Assembly (NCBI GenBank): GCA_900660155.1
Contig: CABFPE010000184.1
Span: 909,114-973,113 of the forward strand
DNA from: Hofstenia miamia
Lineage: Eukaryota > Xenacoelomorpha > Acoela > Hofsteniidae
Direction: 5' to 3'
DNA length: 64,000 nucleotides
In this document: positions 12,201 to 25,299 of the stretch, one piece after another
Layout of the letters: each line of letters begins with the position of its first letter
Position numbering within the stretch: position 1 is the first letter of the stretch
Made by a program: the position numbers and the translations under genes
Notes under the pieces: generated by a model
What the model was told of the DNA's origin: nothing
The model's database searches: none
The model's input: only the letters and a program-made list of their open reading frames with translations

Positions 12201-14875
12201 CGTTACATTTCATTTATAATCACTTTACTTAGAATAACTCATTTCAACATTTTCCTTTAATCAAATTTGTTACTAGAAATTATGTTCCTCACAAATTATT
12301 TCTATAATGGGTACGTATGAAGATTAAAATTAGTTTATGTAAAAAAACGTCGATTCTAAGTCTTCAAGTTAGTAATTATGAAAATATAAATTGTTTTCCT
12401 ATACATAGACTGTCAGAAACGTCCAATTTTTCAATCAAAATTAATGATTTTTTTTTAATATTTAATTTTAAATAACTGTTAATCTTAGAAAGTAGACGTT
12501 AACGTCATTTCTTAAAAATAAATATTTTATATTAAATATTTCACAGGTGGGAATGAAATAACACTTTCAAATTTAATCGCGACAACCGCTAAATTTTCGA
12601 TCTACCTAAGCTTATAGCAAGTCTTGCATGCTACATGGCTTATGAATATGTCAGAGATTTTAAATTCAATAACTAAATGTTTCTGAGCTAGATCAAATCG
12701 CCCAACTTTCAATCCGTGCTTACTACAATTATGCGGACAGAACTATTAAAAACTAAAGAAAATTCGGATATTACAAAATATGTTTTAATATTCCTAAAGT
12801 TTGTACTTCGGATCTGGATCAACACATTGAGCACTGGTCAGCTCTGGTCGGATAATTCCGATAAACCAAAACGCTTGAAAAAAAAATGATTAAAAGTTTA
12901 TAATTATTTTTGTTGATCCAGTTTAAGTTCTGAATTGTCAATTTTCTAAAGAAAATATTTACCTCATATTGGATTATAATAAATCTAGTTATATATAAAT
13001 TATACAAAACTGAAATAGTGTAAAACAACTGGACCTGGAAACAAAAAAACCCTCCCATAAATTGGAAGAGTTAGCATGTAAATTACTTAAAATATAATAT
13101 ATATCAAACCTCTAATATTTGAGCTGCTCATTGGATTGGGTTTTTCTGCAATTTAAGCAAAGAACAATTTTTATACAAAACCGCGGTGCATATAGTTATT
13201 TTGGAACAACGATAAACTAAATATTCAATTATTATGGGTAACAAATGACTTGAATTAAAAGTCTGAAATATTTACCCTAGTAATTATTAATTATGCCAAT
13301 AAATTGACAAATCCATAAATATTGATAGCAGGGCCACTGCATTATATCAAAACAATTGCTGTTAGTATCAGTTGGAATAAGTCATTATTATTTATGTAAA
13401 TATCTGAGGCATTCCATGCTTATTGGGCCAGTAAATATGTAGACTAATTGACTCAATGTTCCTGCAGTAGAATAATTTTTAACTAAATGCACCGTTAACC
13501 AATGTACAAGGATATTTGGGTTGAAGAAACCACTTGATGCACACTGCATAAGGATATTTACCTGCAAATATGAGCATGCCTAGATCTGAATAATATTGTA
13601 ATTAAATTTCATTGATTGTAATAAGGAGCCCTAAATATATTGAGGTACCTTGATTATAGTGAAGATTTGTCGTCGGAATTACGTTGTTCTGTTACGAAAT
13701 CGTAATTCATAACAGTATGAAAAGACTGTTATTTCTGAGGTCAATATATTCAAATTAATTCAACTGTCTATTGCTAAATGAATCAGGAATATTCGAAACT
13801 ATTTCTAATTTTAAAATGATTACTGAATAAACGACTAGACCAATCACGAAATGGAATTTAGCTTTGATGTCATGAAAGACGCCATCAACATTAGCTTACA
13901 AAATACTAGTAATTGGGGCTATTTTCTACTTCCTGCTGTTATATGAAGATTAATTATGGTGAAGAGTGTTAAACATATTTCCCCTATGGACTTTGAGCTG
14001 TGAAAGGCAAAATTCTTAAGATATTTGTTTTGCCGTACAACAAAGATTAAGTATGAATTCGAGTATGTCAAGGCAAAAGTAAATTTCATTTATTTCAGAA
14101 ATAGGGCACTGACATTTCGTACCATCATTTTTCCCCACATCTTAAATAAGTTAATAGATTTAGGACAACCTTTCGAATTTTTGGCAAGTTATATACCGCC
14201 AAAGGGTACATGAAAAATCTGAATTACAACTTCGGTTTACGCAGAAAATAGTTAATGATTCAGGGAAAGCCAATAAAAATTACTATATTCCTGGGCTTAG
14301 ATATATGGTACAGCTCAAAGATTATTAGAAAATAACAGAGAAAATATTTTCCTTAGGTTGATGATAAGTATGGAATTTTGGTATAGCATTTAAAATTTAC
14401 ATTTTAACTCAATCTGCAAAACGAATTAAGTTTCCCAACTTATGCCATTTTTAAATATTTGAGCGTTTGCCTATCTACCTTTGGCGTACGCAAGGGGCAT
14501 GGTAGAATGTCCTGCGTCACATTTTTAAAATTGAATTTGATAGGATAAGCTAAAAATTTTCATCAAAATATTGTAAAAAGTATTTTCAATGTACTCATAA
14601 TTTTTCGCTTATGTGACACACTTGTTCATGACTGTTACTGTTTAACAGAAGAAGATAAAAAAGAAATTCAAAACACAAACCTTCTTAAGCAAAATTTTTT
14701 CAATATTTAGGTCAATGTGTGTACGTATATACCAGCTTTTGGTTAAAATTTAGCCTAAAAAACTAGAAACAGTTATACGCAGTTTTAAGAAATTATATTC
14801 ATAAAAATATTTGTTTATTTTCTAGTTCTGATTCACTATCTTTTCTAATGTGATCCAAATTTTAATTGATTCAAA
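9263..14875. other. AT-rich DNA, nothing recognised
   Basis: No convincing exon or element was seen in this 5.6 kb. A small cluster of TTAACAGCAG-like repeats lies at 9,966-10,030, a short TATTAT run at about 11,640 and a tandem pair of AAGGATATTT motifs at 13,508-13,560. The longest frames (12,819-13,058 minus; 14,025-14,213 plus) lack recognisable motifs. Confidence 0.5.
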
Positions 14876-14883
14876 CTGGAGCC

Positions 14884-17800
14884 CAGAGATGGAATCGGAT
14901 CCAACATTTTAGGATCCGATCCTATCCAGATCTGAAACTTCATGATCCGGATTCGATTCGATCTGATAAGAATTTATAAAAGAATTTTAGTTTTCGCTCC
15001 GAAATGGATGCGAATTTCAAACAGTATTCTAACAATAAATAAACATGGACTTAAAATATATTTTATGTTTTTTTCAAATACGAATAGAAAATTTTAGGTG
15101 CTTCAGCACCATCGTGAGATCAAAAATGGACATATAGGATATACCGAGGATGACAGAGTCGGTCTTTGGCCAAGGTATTGGAAAAATAGGACGACTTACG
15201 CATGTAAATCAACTCTAATTAGTGAATTCTATATAAATTAAGAGCAATGAGCTGAAAAATCAATGCTAAATTTTGAAATATTACAATAGTATCAAATGCT
15301 CTTCTAGTACTACAATCTAATACAGTCAATTTTGGCCAAGCGAATAAAAAAATTCAAAAATTGTTTTTGTTAACTATCATAAAATGGCCCTAAATGGTTA
15401 GGACTTAAATGGACCCAACCGGTGCGTGGACCTCAATTCTCGGCTAATATCCACCTACGTTTGAAATAGATTTCATCTTTTATCTGTAATTGCCCACCCA
15501 CAAGAAGCAAATCCGATTCTGATTAGCGTGACTTTGATTATGAGAGGATAATTGCTCTAATCTAATCCTAAATGGTCATCAACTACGATCATAATATATT
15601 CATAGACTTTATTAAAATTTTATAAATTTTCATTTAGCTTGAACACAGAAAAACATCTATATTGTGATTCTCTAACTCTTTTTAGTTTTTGCATGCTATG
15701 ATTTTTTGCATATTTTAGTGGTATGTGAAGAAGACAATCTGAAAAAAACCATATGAAGTTTAAGGCTCGAGGCATTTCAATTATATATATATATATATAT
15801 ATATAGGAAGTCAGGAGCTAGATAACATTGAAAATCACAATGAAACATTAAATATAGATGAGATTTTTCAATTTTGCAGAAAACATTGATGTAGCAGTAA
15901 GTGACTTAGAAGAAAAAATTTTGAATCTTCAATTTCTACTAGAGAAAGTACAACTTGGTTCATTAACCAGATTTTAGATTTCAATTTTCAATAAAATAAA
16001 CAACACAGTGGGGAGCGAGCTATCTCGAAACATTATTCATACTAATTTTGATGCACCAAATCATGTACAAGTGGTAAAAACATCTTATTCTACAAATATA
16101 TTTGTGGATGATATCTTAGAGGACTACTTTCGTTATACAAAATTGTAAATTCGTCAAAATTTAGTGGGACTGCTTCATTTAGAGATGCATTGAATTCATT
16201 GGAAGCAAGTAGATACACCTGAGCTTGAAGCATTTAGTTGATTGTATATAGTAGCTGGCGTTCATAAAGTATATGATTACAGTTTAGAAAAACTAGGTTC
16301 ACCAATCCTTGGATTACCATGATGAAGAAAATATTTTCATTAATGAAGGGAATTTCTAGATCAAGGTGAAGGAAATGATCATGATAAATGTTGTCTAATG
16401 CCTTTTTGTCAAACAAATCACTCTTATCTTCATCCTAGTCTGACAATCAATTAGTAACTACTACAATATCACGATGATGTTTGAATGTATTAGAGTTGAG
16501 CTTGGAGCAGGCCTGCCTCAGAGGCTACTTGCGAGTTACCTGTGAATAGTGGTTACTGGTTGAGGAGTTGGGCCAGGTGGCGTGGGGCTGAAGCATGTCG
16601 CAGCCATGCAAATTTGCATATAATTATGTGAGCGTGAACTACGGTATGAATTTAGGTAATCATAGAAAATATAAAGGGATTTGTGTTTTTTTATTTGTGA
16701 TTTCATAGATGTTGATATTTCATTGTATGCATGATTTTTAAAAGCATAATGAATTTTGATGGAAAGCTATCACAATTTGAGAGATTCTTTGATTTTGTAA
16801 AAAATGCAAGGTATATAGTGCGAACAGATTAACATATCCAATGACTAAATTAAGCAAATTGCTAAGCATATAACCTTATTCCTCTTCATTTTTATATTGC
16901 AATCTTACTGCACAGAAAACTAATTGAAATAGTAAATAGTGGCATGGGAATTAAGAGTCAAAGTTTTACCAAAATTTCATCTGCTTGGTAAAATGCTTTC
17001 AAAACCTTGTTTGAAGCTTCTTGAAAGTGTGAGCATTGGGGAGGATAGCGACTACAAATTTAACCAGCCTCCAACTCTTCGATCAAAATTTTTAGATTGT
17101 AGTAATTGTTATTTTTGCTTAAAATCTAAAGAAGAAATTTACAAATTTTCATATGTAAAAAACTATTTATACTGTTTTAGACTCTTTTAAATTGGGGCAA
17201 CTTTGTTAACCTATTTTTCATTTAAATGAAATTTATCTTAACATTGCTTAAACGTTAAATAGTTGAGTTTGTTATGGTATTACTGCCCTATAAATTTTAT
17301 TATGTCCAAGTCCAAAAATCACCATTTTGCAATGCTACTATGAATTGAGAATTGAAGTTGTTTCAAACAACAAGATAAAACTTACTTTAAATTAGCTACA
17401 AGCAATGAAAACAAGAATAGCACAAGAAATTGCAAATTTAAGAAAAAACGCAAAATGGATATTGCAAGACAATATAGAAATTTTAGTAGAGTGTATTAAA
17501 ATCCTTCATAGAAAAGTTTATTTTTTTAAAGCTAAATTTGAGATTAAATACAAATTTTGAATTTTACTTTTCATTGAAATTGGATACTCGTTCCCATTAC
17601 ATATTTTAAATTATTTAAAAGCAACATTATTAAGTAAATTAATGCCCTATTATTGCTATGGCAAAGGTATGGCTTTATAAAAGTAATAATCATGAACCTT
17701 CTAAAAACTAAGTTGATCTTGGCTTTGCAAGGTGCTTATAGTGCATCTTACATGAGAATTTTATAATTATATTAGTAGTATTAAATTTTGGAAGTGTTTG

Positions 17801-18192
17801 CAGCAAGTAAGGTATTACGCTCGCTTCTCTGTACTTCTTTTGCTTTTTCATTTGCAAGTTCATCTACACAAATGTTTTTTGGTTGCTTTACAATTATATT
17901 TTTATGGGTTGGCTAACACGAATCGCATTTTCAGATTTGAACAATTCGTCACCATTTTAAAAGTTGGAAAGAATAACACGGAACCTGTTGTATAAACAAT
18001 GAAATTCAATTACAAAATTTCACTTAGATTGAGATTATTAAACACACTTAAAGTGACATTCAATATAAAGATGTGTGTAATGTATCAATATTTACAATAT
18101 GCACAATTTTTAAAGATATTTGGATATGAAACAGATCCGACATTTTCTGAAAATATAGATCCGATTCCATGTCCGATCCAATTCCATCTCTG
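14884..18192. mobile_element. hAT transposon, 3.3 kb, with 8-bp target duplication, coding part decayed
   Basis: The left end begins CAGAGATGGAATCGGATC and the right end, read inward, begins CAGAGATGGAATTGGATC (17 of 18 identical). The flanking octamers are CTGGAGCC (14,876-14,883) and CTAGAGCC (18,193-18,200), 7 of 8 identical. This is the hAT signature of short TIRs and an 8-bp target duplication. Both ends carry GGATC(C/T)GAT-type subterminal repeats. A length of about 3,309 bp is right for an autonomous hAT, but no BED finger or dimerisation block could be read. The best frames (16,234-16,416 minus; 16,939-17,190 plus; and a 43-codon plus-strand frame near 16,010-16,148 ending DDILEDYFRYTKL) are not recognisable. 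A (TA)n tract at 15,782-15,805 and a GC-richer patch at 16,497-16,612 may be later changes or nested pieces. Confidence 0.75.
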
Positions 18193-18200
18193 CTAGAGCC

Positions 18201-21200
18201 CAACCAGAAATCTCAAAAAAAATAAAAGAGAGAGAGGTAGCTGTTTGACATAATTTGGTAATTTAGTGCAGTAAAATGATTATTTGAAGGACCATGTATG
18301 CAGTAATGTATATTCTTTTCATATTTTTGGTTTAGTAATCGCTTTCCTTTAAGTTAGAAAAATTAGAGTAACAGCCGCCCACTCCTAGCTGTCAGGAGTA
18401 AAAATGAGCTCACTTTTTTTCGAGTACGGTTTTTTCTATATATCATGTCATGTTGGATTAATCAATAACATTGATATTAATTTTTGGTAACATTTTTTAA
18501 TGTTACATTGAACAATTGGACGGTGTGTTACACGTAACGGTTTTGTCACATGACAACCAATACATTACAAGTTAGCTAGTTATATCTGAAAACATACTTT
18601 TGTTTGTTTCGGTGCATTCAGTTTAAATTTTGAAGCGGGGCGGGTCGGGTTGAATCGGGTCAAAAAGTTTGACTCGCTTCCAGGACTGTTAACTATGTCC
18701 ATTTGCCCAAGAGATAATGACCGAATCATAGCAAATACATTATCCAAATTTTTACCTCAGCTAAGGACTTACTGTTTGTCTGTTTGTTTGCCAGCAGGGT
18801 CTCTCAAACTTAGATCCCATTACATTTTCAGAGTGATCTAGAAGATAGAGTCAATTTTACGCATTACTATTGCAAACTACGCGGTGTATATCAATGCATA
18901 TTATGATTTTTTACAATCGAGGAAAATAAATTTTATGGATTTACCTCCAAAGCATTTTTACGAATTTTAGCAAAAAATTTATGACTAATACGTGCATAAT
19001 AGAGGGGCATAATCCAAACTTGCAATCTCTTATTGCTCTTGCAATGATCATTGAATATGCAATATTATTATCAATACTAGTAATGAGTTAGATTTTAGAA
19101 ATTTGTTTGATTATCATTATACACTTCCATAACTTAATAATTCTATGGGAAAATGTACACATATGTGCATGCGCAAGTTCAGGCTTATACTATTTTCACT
19201 AACTTATATCCTCTAAGAATTATTTCAGAGTACACAGACTTTTTTGGTCAGATCATTATTAATATACGCAAATCTATCAAGGGCATCAAAAGTCTTTATG
19301 CAGATGTATACTAACACTATAGTTATTGTTCAAATCAATCATTATTGATTTACACTTGGTAAGCCAGATGTGTTAAGAAAATGTTTACCTGGAAGGTGCA
19401 ATTGAATATATACAACAAGTAGCGTATAATGGCAATTAGACATTGGAATTTTACCTGTCAAATAGTGTCTAACGCAGCTGTATATTGCTATTACAAAACT
19501 TCATGTGATATCGCTTAACTCTTTCATAAATTTGTAATTGTAGCAACCATATAAAAATATAAAATTCATATAATCTTGAGAAAAAACAATTTATTAGTCG
19601 GTAACACAACTATAAGGAAATATATAACAAGAAATAATACATACACAGTAGAATGCGACATTCGAAATAATAAGAAATCTGAAATTTAAATTAGCTCTCT
19701 TGTAGAAATTAAGAAACAGTGCATATTTTGGCTCATTGTAAACAGCTAACATGTAATATATATTTACTCAAACCTGAGGAAAGTTGTGTGATGTCCGCAA
19801 TTAAATATATTACTTGTGATTTAAAACAGTTATTTCTTGAACTCAAGTGCGGTGAAAGTATTTTTGAATTTGATATCATTTAATTACATCTGTTAAATTG
19901 TATAGCAGCATACTTAATTGAATTTACAAAACAAATAAACTTCAAGGGAAAATAAATTACGTTTGGAAGACACATTTTATTAAGTTAGGATGTGTTTGGT
20001 TTTCACAAATTAAACATTAATATAAGTGATAATATTTAGTCCAATATACATGTATTTTGTGCTTTTCAACACTTTTTGAGGGACTAAGAGGTTGCGCAAC
20101 CGCTCAGAATCTTTGCAAAAATGAATTTTACTCTCTTAGCTATTAATTTTTCACCAAATTATTGTTTTAATCGAAGAAAATCATTGTTTGTGAGAAATCT
20201 GAAACATTTACAAGCGATGAAGATAGAATTTCTTGCTAAGACACGCTTTTAATAAGAAGAGGGGCTAAGAATCTGCTCAAAGGTCAATTGAGATGTTCCT
20301 TATAAATTGTTCAATGAGTTTTCGCAATAAATTCAGAAGGGCAGATGCCATTACATAGTTATAGAAGTTACTCACAATTTTAGTGTGATATATTTATGAG
20401 AAGCAGTGGTGTTAAAATTGATGAAATTTTACTGAACAGGAGATATAATCCTACTAGTCCACACAGCTACGACCTTGTCCACTTAGATAAAATTGTCAAG
20501 CGTGTGAAAAGCTTTTTTGGCCATTTACAAAAAAATTCTGTTTTTAGTAAAAAAAATATCTCAAATCACTAAAAAATACTAGATATTATATCTATTGAAA
20601 TATTCTTAGAATATCCATAGGATTAAAACATCATCAAGGTCATCATTTTATCATATGTGTTTTTGCAGAAAGTAAATCGATTTTAGCAAATAGTTTACTG
20701 TAAAGTCCTGCCTCTGTGAATATGTTGCTATTGAGTGGGTTAATTACTATATTTATTTTCAAAATTATTTTCTTCATAATTTTGTAGCATTCAAATTGTG
20801 GGTCCAAGGCACGGTGCATAGAAATTTAATGTCATATGTTCGTATTTAGTGAGCCCTGATTATAATAAAAGGTACAGTTTGTGAATGCTTCGAAAATATA
20901 TGTGTAAAATACATCTCGTTATTGCTAGGCGTCTGTTCTGTTTATTCGAAGATCTCAGATGTCTAAAAATGAAGTCATTGGCAATATTAATGTGGCATGC
21001 AATATTGTTTTTGGAATTGTAGTGTTAGCGAGATACAAAAATGAAGGCTAAACTTGATCGGCATGCTACAAAATAGAAAAGTGTGAAAATGGAGGTGCAT
21101 ATATTACAAACAAAAATAGAAAATCTTAATCACTAATACAGTATCATCAGAATATTCCGCTATAGACTTCAAATAAGCACATCAATTATAATTAGATATT

Positions 21201-23301
21201 AGGGTAGGACTCCCTGTAATCAAGCTATTTTGAAACGATCGCATATAGAGTATTGCTCATGTGATAGTTAGGTCTTGGTTTGAGAAAAATTTTGAAGTAA
21301 TGAAACCATAACCTTGGCCCATTTTGGGCAAAAAATGTCCAAAATTTTCTCAAAACTGGCAATTTTTCAAAATATTATATCCATCAAAATGTGAATATAT
21401 AGCAAGAAAATTCTCTTTGCATATATATTTGTAAGCCTTCCTCTAGGTAAAGAACTAAGGTCTAAGGAAAATAATGTTTGGCTATATTTGTATTTAAGGT
21501 CATTTTTGAACGCTGCTATCTCTTTCACAAAAATTCTCTATTAGTTACAAATGGTGTTCTTAAAATAGGGCTGAGTTTGAATCAAAAAAGTACACTGCGC
21601 AGGCTGGATTTATCCGGATTAACTGTCACATTTTAGGAGCCGCAACTTCTTATATTTTTCATATGAAATGACTTCTGCAGGTATTCATCTTCAGCAGTTT
21701 TTTATTTTCACGCATAAGCAATCTGCAACGATTTAATCAGTAATACACTCACATTAGCTAGCATTTGAAAGGCAAAACGTATAGAGTAACACAATTCAGT
21801 GCAACATCATAGCTACGTTAAAATAATATGCTGTGTTCTAATATATCCTTAAGCCAAGCATATTGGCCAGTATATCAAGAAAATTAAATATTTCCTGAAA
21901 GTAGACTAAAAAAGTTTCAAAATATTTTTCCTATCTCGAAGGGAACATAAAATACTACCCTTCCATTAGCATTGTCAGCCCCGGGCTTTGAGGTTCCTTT
22001 TAACCCTGCGTGGAGCATTTTTGGCCAGAGTTACCATATTTTTCTTAGTTTTTGCATAAACCATTTCAGATTTTGTTTTGTCATCACGAAATATTTTAAA
22101 AATTGTGGAAAGTTTGCAAAAAATATACACTCACGATCAAGTTTCATAATAGTTTCTGATCCATTATTAATATTTCAAAAATATACAAATAGTAGCCCTA
22201 TAAATAAATATCAACAAAATGAGTAACTAGTGAAAATCTTGTAGGAGGGTGTTTCTTTAAACTAATTAACAATATTTTTAAAATTACATGTGAATTTGTG
22301 ACCTCATGAAATATTTAATATAATTCAATTCTAAATCTGCACAGCTGAGATTGCAAAAAGCAGCTGCAAGCAGTTAATTGTCACGTGATGGGTGGGTGAC
22401 ACTAACTCATATAGAACATTATCACTTTGAATTCAAGTGCGTTAATTTCAGAAATCACAGGTGTACGATTTTTTTCTACATTCGACCTTGGCTGAATTTT
22501 GCCGTTGGCTATAAGAATTTGAAAAGAATGGTGCATAGTAAACAACTATTTCAAAGACAACTCGTTGTAGCTAGTCCATCTTGCAAAATAGTTTTTTAAA
22601 AAAACTTGCTAAACACATTGTAGGCGATAATTTACTAATTGTTCTGTAAATTATTGTGGAATAACAATATCAAGCTCTAGAAATCTATCAAGACATAAAT
22701 GAAATTTAATAATGGATAAATTTAAAATTAATGTAAAAATGTTGAAATAAAATATTGCAAGTTGAAATAACGAAAATTATAAAAATTCAAATTGCAATAT
22801 TGTTTAGCAAAAGTCAATAGTCATTCAGAAATCACGCGATCAACTCATGGAGAACGATATCTTATGTATATATTTTGAGAATTGAGAATCAACAGCCACT
22901 TTCAGAATTCATCAAAGATAACTCAAAGTGAGAGTAGCTCTTCTCAATAAATGTAATGGGCTATTGCAAAATTCAAAAACGATGAATAGGTTGTGACATA
23001 AAAAAGTCCAGATAGTGTTTGGATGAGACATGTCCATAATTGCTATTTGATGAAAGTTCAGTCTAAATGACATTGGAATTAAGCATGCACTATAAATTAT
23101 TTATATGCATGATGTTTACTAATCAAATTTAAATTCCCTTTGTACAATAATCAAAACTGAATATGACCATTTTCCTTAGGTATATTACAGCTATAATTTA
23201 CAAAACAAATGCAAAAAAATTATCGTCGAAAAAATCATTCCTAGTAAATTATGAGAAAAACGAATAATTGCTAATGTTCCAAAGAATACAAATATGTAAT
23301 T
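18201..23301. other. AT-rich DNA with a GGGTCGGGT-repeat scrap
   Basis: Only one structured patch was seen: 18,636-18,675 carries GCGGGTCGGGT and ATCGGGTCAAA, related to the GACCCG clusters near 9.05 and 9.2 kb and to GGGTCGGGTC at 5,042. A 12-bp palindrome GGTTGCGCAACC lies at 20,090-20,101. Open frames at 21,972-22,226 and 22,378-22,599 (plus) are not recognised. No gene can be supported. Confidence 0.45.
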
Positions 23302-23319
23302 TATATATATATATATATA

Positions 23320-23359
<40 letters not shown>
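23302..23359. repeat. (TA)n microsatellite
   Basis: About 58 bp of TA repeats with one interruption, upstream of the Penelope-like RT remnant. Confidence 0.9.
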
Positions 23360-23362
<3 letters not shown>

Positions 23363-23589
23363 GAAGGATATTATATTTTAGTTGGCTGTATAGATAAATT
23401 GAACAATTTCTTAAGAAGAGATTCAGAGAAAGCAGAATTTATGATTAATTGAGATATCAAAAGCTTTTTCACGATCATAATCTAAAAACATTAAATCATA
23501 TATTGAAATTTCAATTTCATATTCATCGCTAAAGAAATTATTGTAATGAGCGTATTTAATACCTTCATTTCTTTTTAATGAAAAATGCG

Positions 23590-23890
23590 GAACCAGATTG
23601 AAGGTATGGCCATGGGGTCATTCTTAGGACCTACCAGCAATTTTTGCCAAGGATGTAATAGAAAGTGGGTTTGATGATACAGAATTTTTACTTTATCAAA
23701 GATATATTGATGATATATTTGGAATATTTCATACTGAAGAAAATGACTTAAAATTTGAAACTAAGCTAACAATATATATTGCCTGAATTAAAATTAAAAA
23801 TGGAATTAGAAGGCTTTTACATCTGAGCTATACATGAAGATTACAAATCTGGTCTATGTATTCCATTTTTATTTTATTGTGATGGAAAAG
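23590..23890 (+). pseudogene. Penelope-like element reverse transcriptase fragment
   Basis: The plus strand reads QIEGMAMGSFLGPTSNF at about 23,599-23,650, then in another frame LLYQRYIDDIFGIFHTEEND at about 23,690-23,750. The pair 'Q-x-x-G-x-A-M-G-S-x-L-G-P' followed by 'Y-x-R-Y-I-D-D-I-F' is characteristic of Penelope-like retroelement RTs, with IDD as the catalytic box. Downstream, LPELKLKMELEGFYI fits the next conserved stretch. A frameshift separates the two blocks and stops follow, so it is dead. Neither LTR-like flanks nor the N-terminal part were recognised. Confidence 0.65.
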
Positions 23891-24284
23891 ATAAACCCAA
23901 CACCATCATATTTATTGTCAATTAGGAGCTCTCATTCCATTCAAAATAGCGATCAAATTCTAACCTCGTTAACGTCATCAAGAATATATTGAAATAAATG
24001 TGATCTCTGTAGAAAGACATAAATTGGTGTGACTATTTTAAAAAGTGAAAATCCGAACAGATTTTTGGACATAGTATCAATCCAAACAATTTTAGCATAT
24101 TTTTAAGATCAAACAAGTAAAAAATATCCGTAGCCTTAGTAATTCAAGATAACGAAAAATCAATGATCTTTTGATGACTAGGAATCATCTACTGTTATTG
24201 ATCTTATCTTGAGTTGATTATTAAGTAATTTTTGTTTGTTGTAGCTTTAATACAAATGTGTTCACCAATTTCATGATGCTTAGA

Positions 24285-24403
24285 TGTTTGTCATATCTCA
24301 AAATTTTCTTCCATTATTTCTTGGTGATGTAAATATATTTCAGAATTTAAATGTCTTCTTTTGTGTTCTTTCATCTTTGTGCGCAAATGACTCTTACTTT
24401 CCC

Positions 24404-24437
<34 letters not shown>
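24285..24437 (-). pseudogene. GIY-YIG-endonuclease-like fragment fused to a (TA)n tract
   Basis: The minus frame reads YIGESKSHLRTKMKEHKRR and then a tail with HHQE. The YIG start, the Arg in LRT and the KEHKR block match the GIY-YIG endonuclease that sits at the C-terminus of Penelope-like elements. Just before YIG the frame is a run of alternating Ile and Tyr encoded by the (TA)n microsatellite at 24,406-24,437, so the first GIY half has been replaced or overrun. It lies on the opposite strand from the RT fragment 0.6 kb away, so the two come either from a rearranged copy or from two copies. Confidence 0.45.
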
Positions 24438-24439
<2 letters not shown>

Positions 24440-24732
24440 ACTGCAAACGAAGTATTAGGCAAGTCCTTTTTTCACATGCTATTTGGTGAAGGCAACCATG
24501 CTTTATTTGATACATTACTACACTCATTCTTTTAACTTCCGTACCAAAATATTCAATTTTCATGTTTTTTGAGGAGAAAATTGAAAAAAAATCGATTTTC
24601 AAGTGAACCAAACTATCATGCAATTCCATTGAATAACATTTATTGCGTGGCAATAAGACGTCTTAAAGATAAGTATAATGAACAGTAATGTAAATCATAA
24701 TACAACAATTCGAACGTGTTCATTGATGCGTA

Positions 24733-25290
24733 TTACTTTGACATGTAACCATCTTTCCTCTGTACCAATGTGATGAGTAAATCACCCATTGATGACGTCA
24801 AATGTTGAATTTCTGCAGGTGTAATAGACTTCGAAGCTTTCATAATTGCTTTCCATAACTTATCCTTGTATGTATACTGTGCACTATTTGAATAAACTCG
24901 TCTTTTCACGATGGTCCAAAAGTTCTGTACACAGTTTAAGTACGGGAAGGAAGCTCGAAACTCCATAACTTGATCTTTTCTGTATCTTCTTGACATAAGC
25001 CATTCCGCGATGAACTCGGATGCCTGACTAGGTGCGTTATTCTGCATGAACATCATATTCTTGCTCTGAGATACAGGTTTTTTCTTAAGCCACTCTATGA
25101 AGTGTTTATCCAAAAATTGGTCGTAGTTGGGGGAGTTCATTTTAACACTTTCCGCAACTCTAAATGATTTCAATAAGTTCATTTTCGACAATCCAGTTGG
25201 TCCTATCCGCGTGAGCAAATTTCAATGTTTCATCGCTTTCAATATCATTTGAAGCTTTCAGAATTTTTACCGTTGTACAGCCAAATTTGA
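24733..25290 (-). pseudogene. Tc1-like transposase, catalytic C-terminal half, DD37E-type spacing, dead
   Basis: The open frame 25,218-24,733 reads MFMQNNAPSQASEFIAEWL, then FPYLNCVQNFWTIVKRRVY, then KLWKAIMKASKSITPAEIQ, and ends GYMSK. These match the QDNAPSH and PDLNPIENxW blocks and the C-terminus of Tc1/mariner transposases. The second catalytic Asp is Asn (QNN for QDN) and the catalytic Glu is Gln (CVQN for PIEN), so two of three acidic residues are gone. Thirty-seven residues lie between these positions, the spacing of DD37E-type elements. A frame with SDETLKFAHADRTNW at about 25,250 carries the first-Asp region, separated by a frameshift. The N-terminal DNA-binding part and the TIRs were not found. 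Confidence 0.75.
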
Positions 25291-25299
25291 AAAATTGAA

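Noticed and set aside
16010-16148. Plus-strand frame with NIFVDDILEDYFRYTKL suggesting an RT catalytic box inside the hAT element
   Set aside because: The surrounding residues do not fit any RT block. A VDD triplet alone is not evidence.
20090-20101. 12-bp palindrome GGTTGCGCAACC considered as a regulatory site
   Set aside because: An isolated palindrome with no gene nearby and no second copy.
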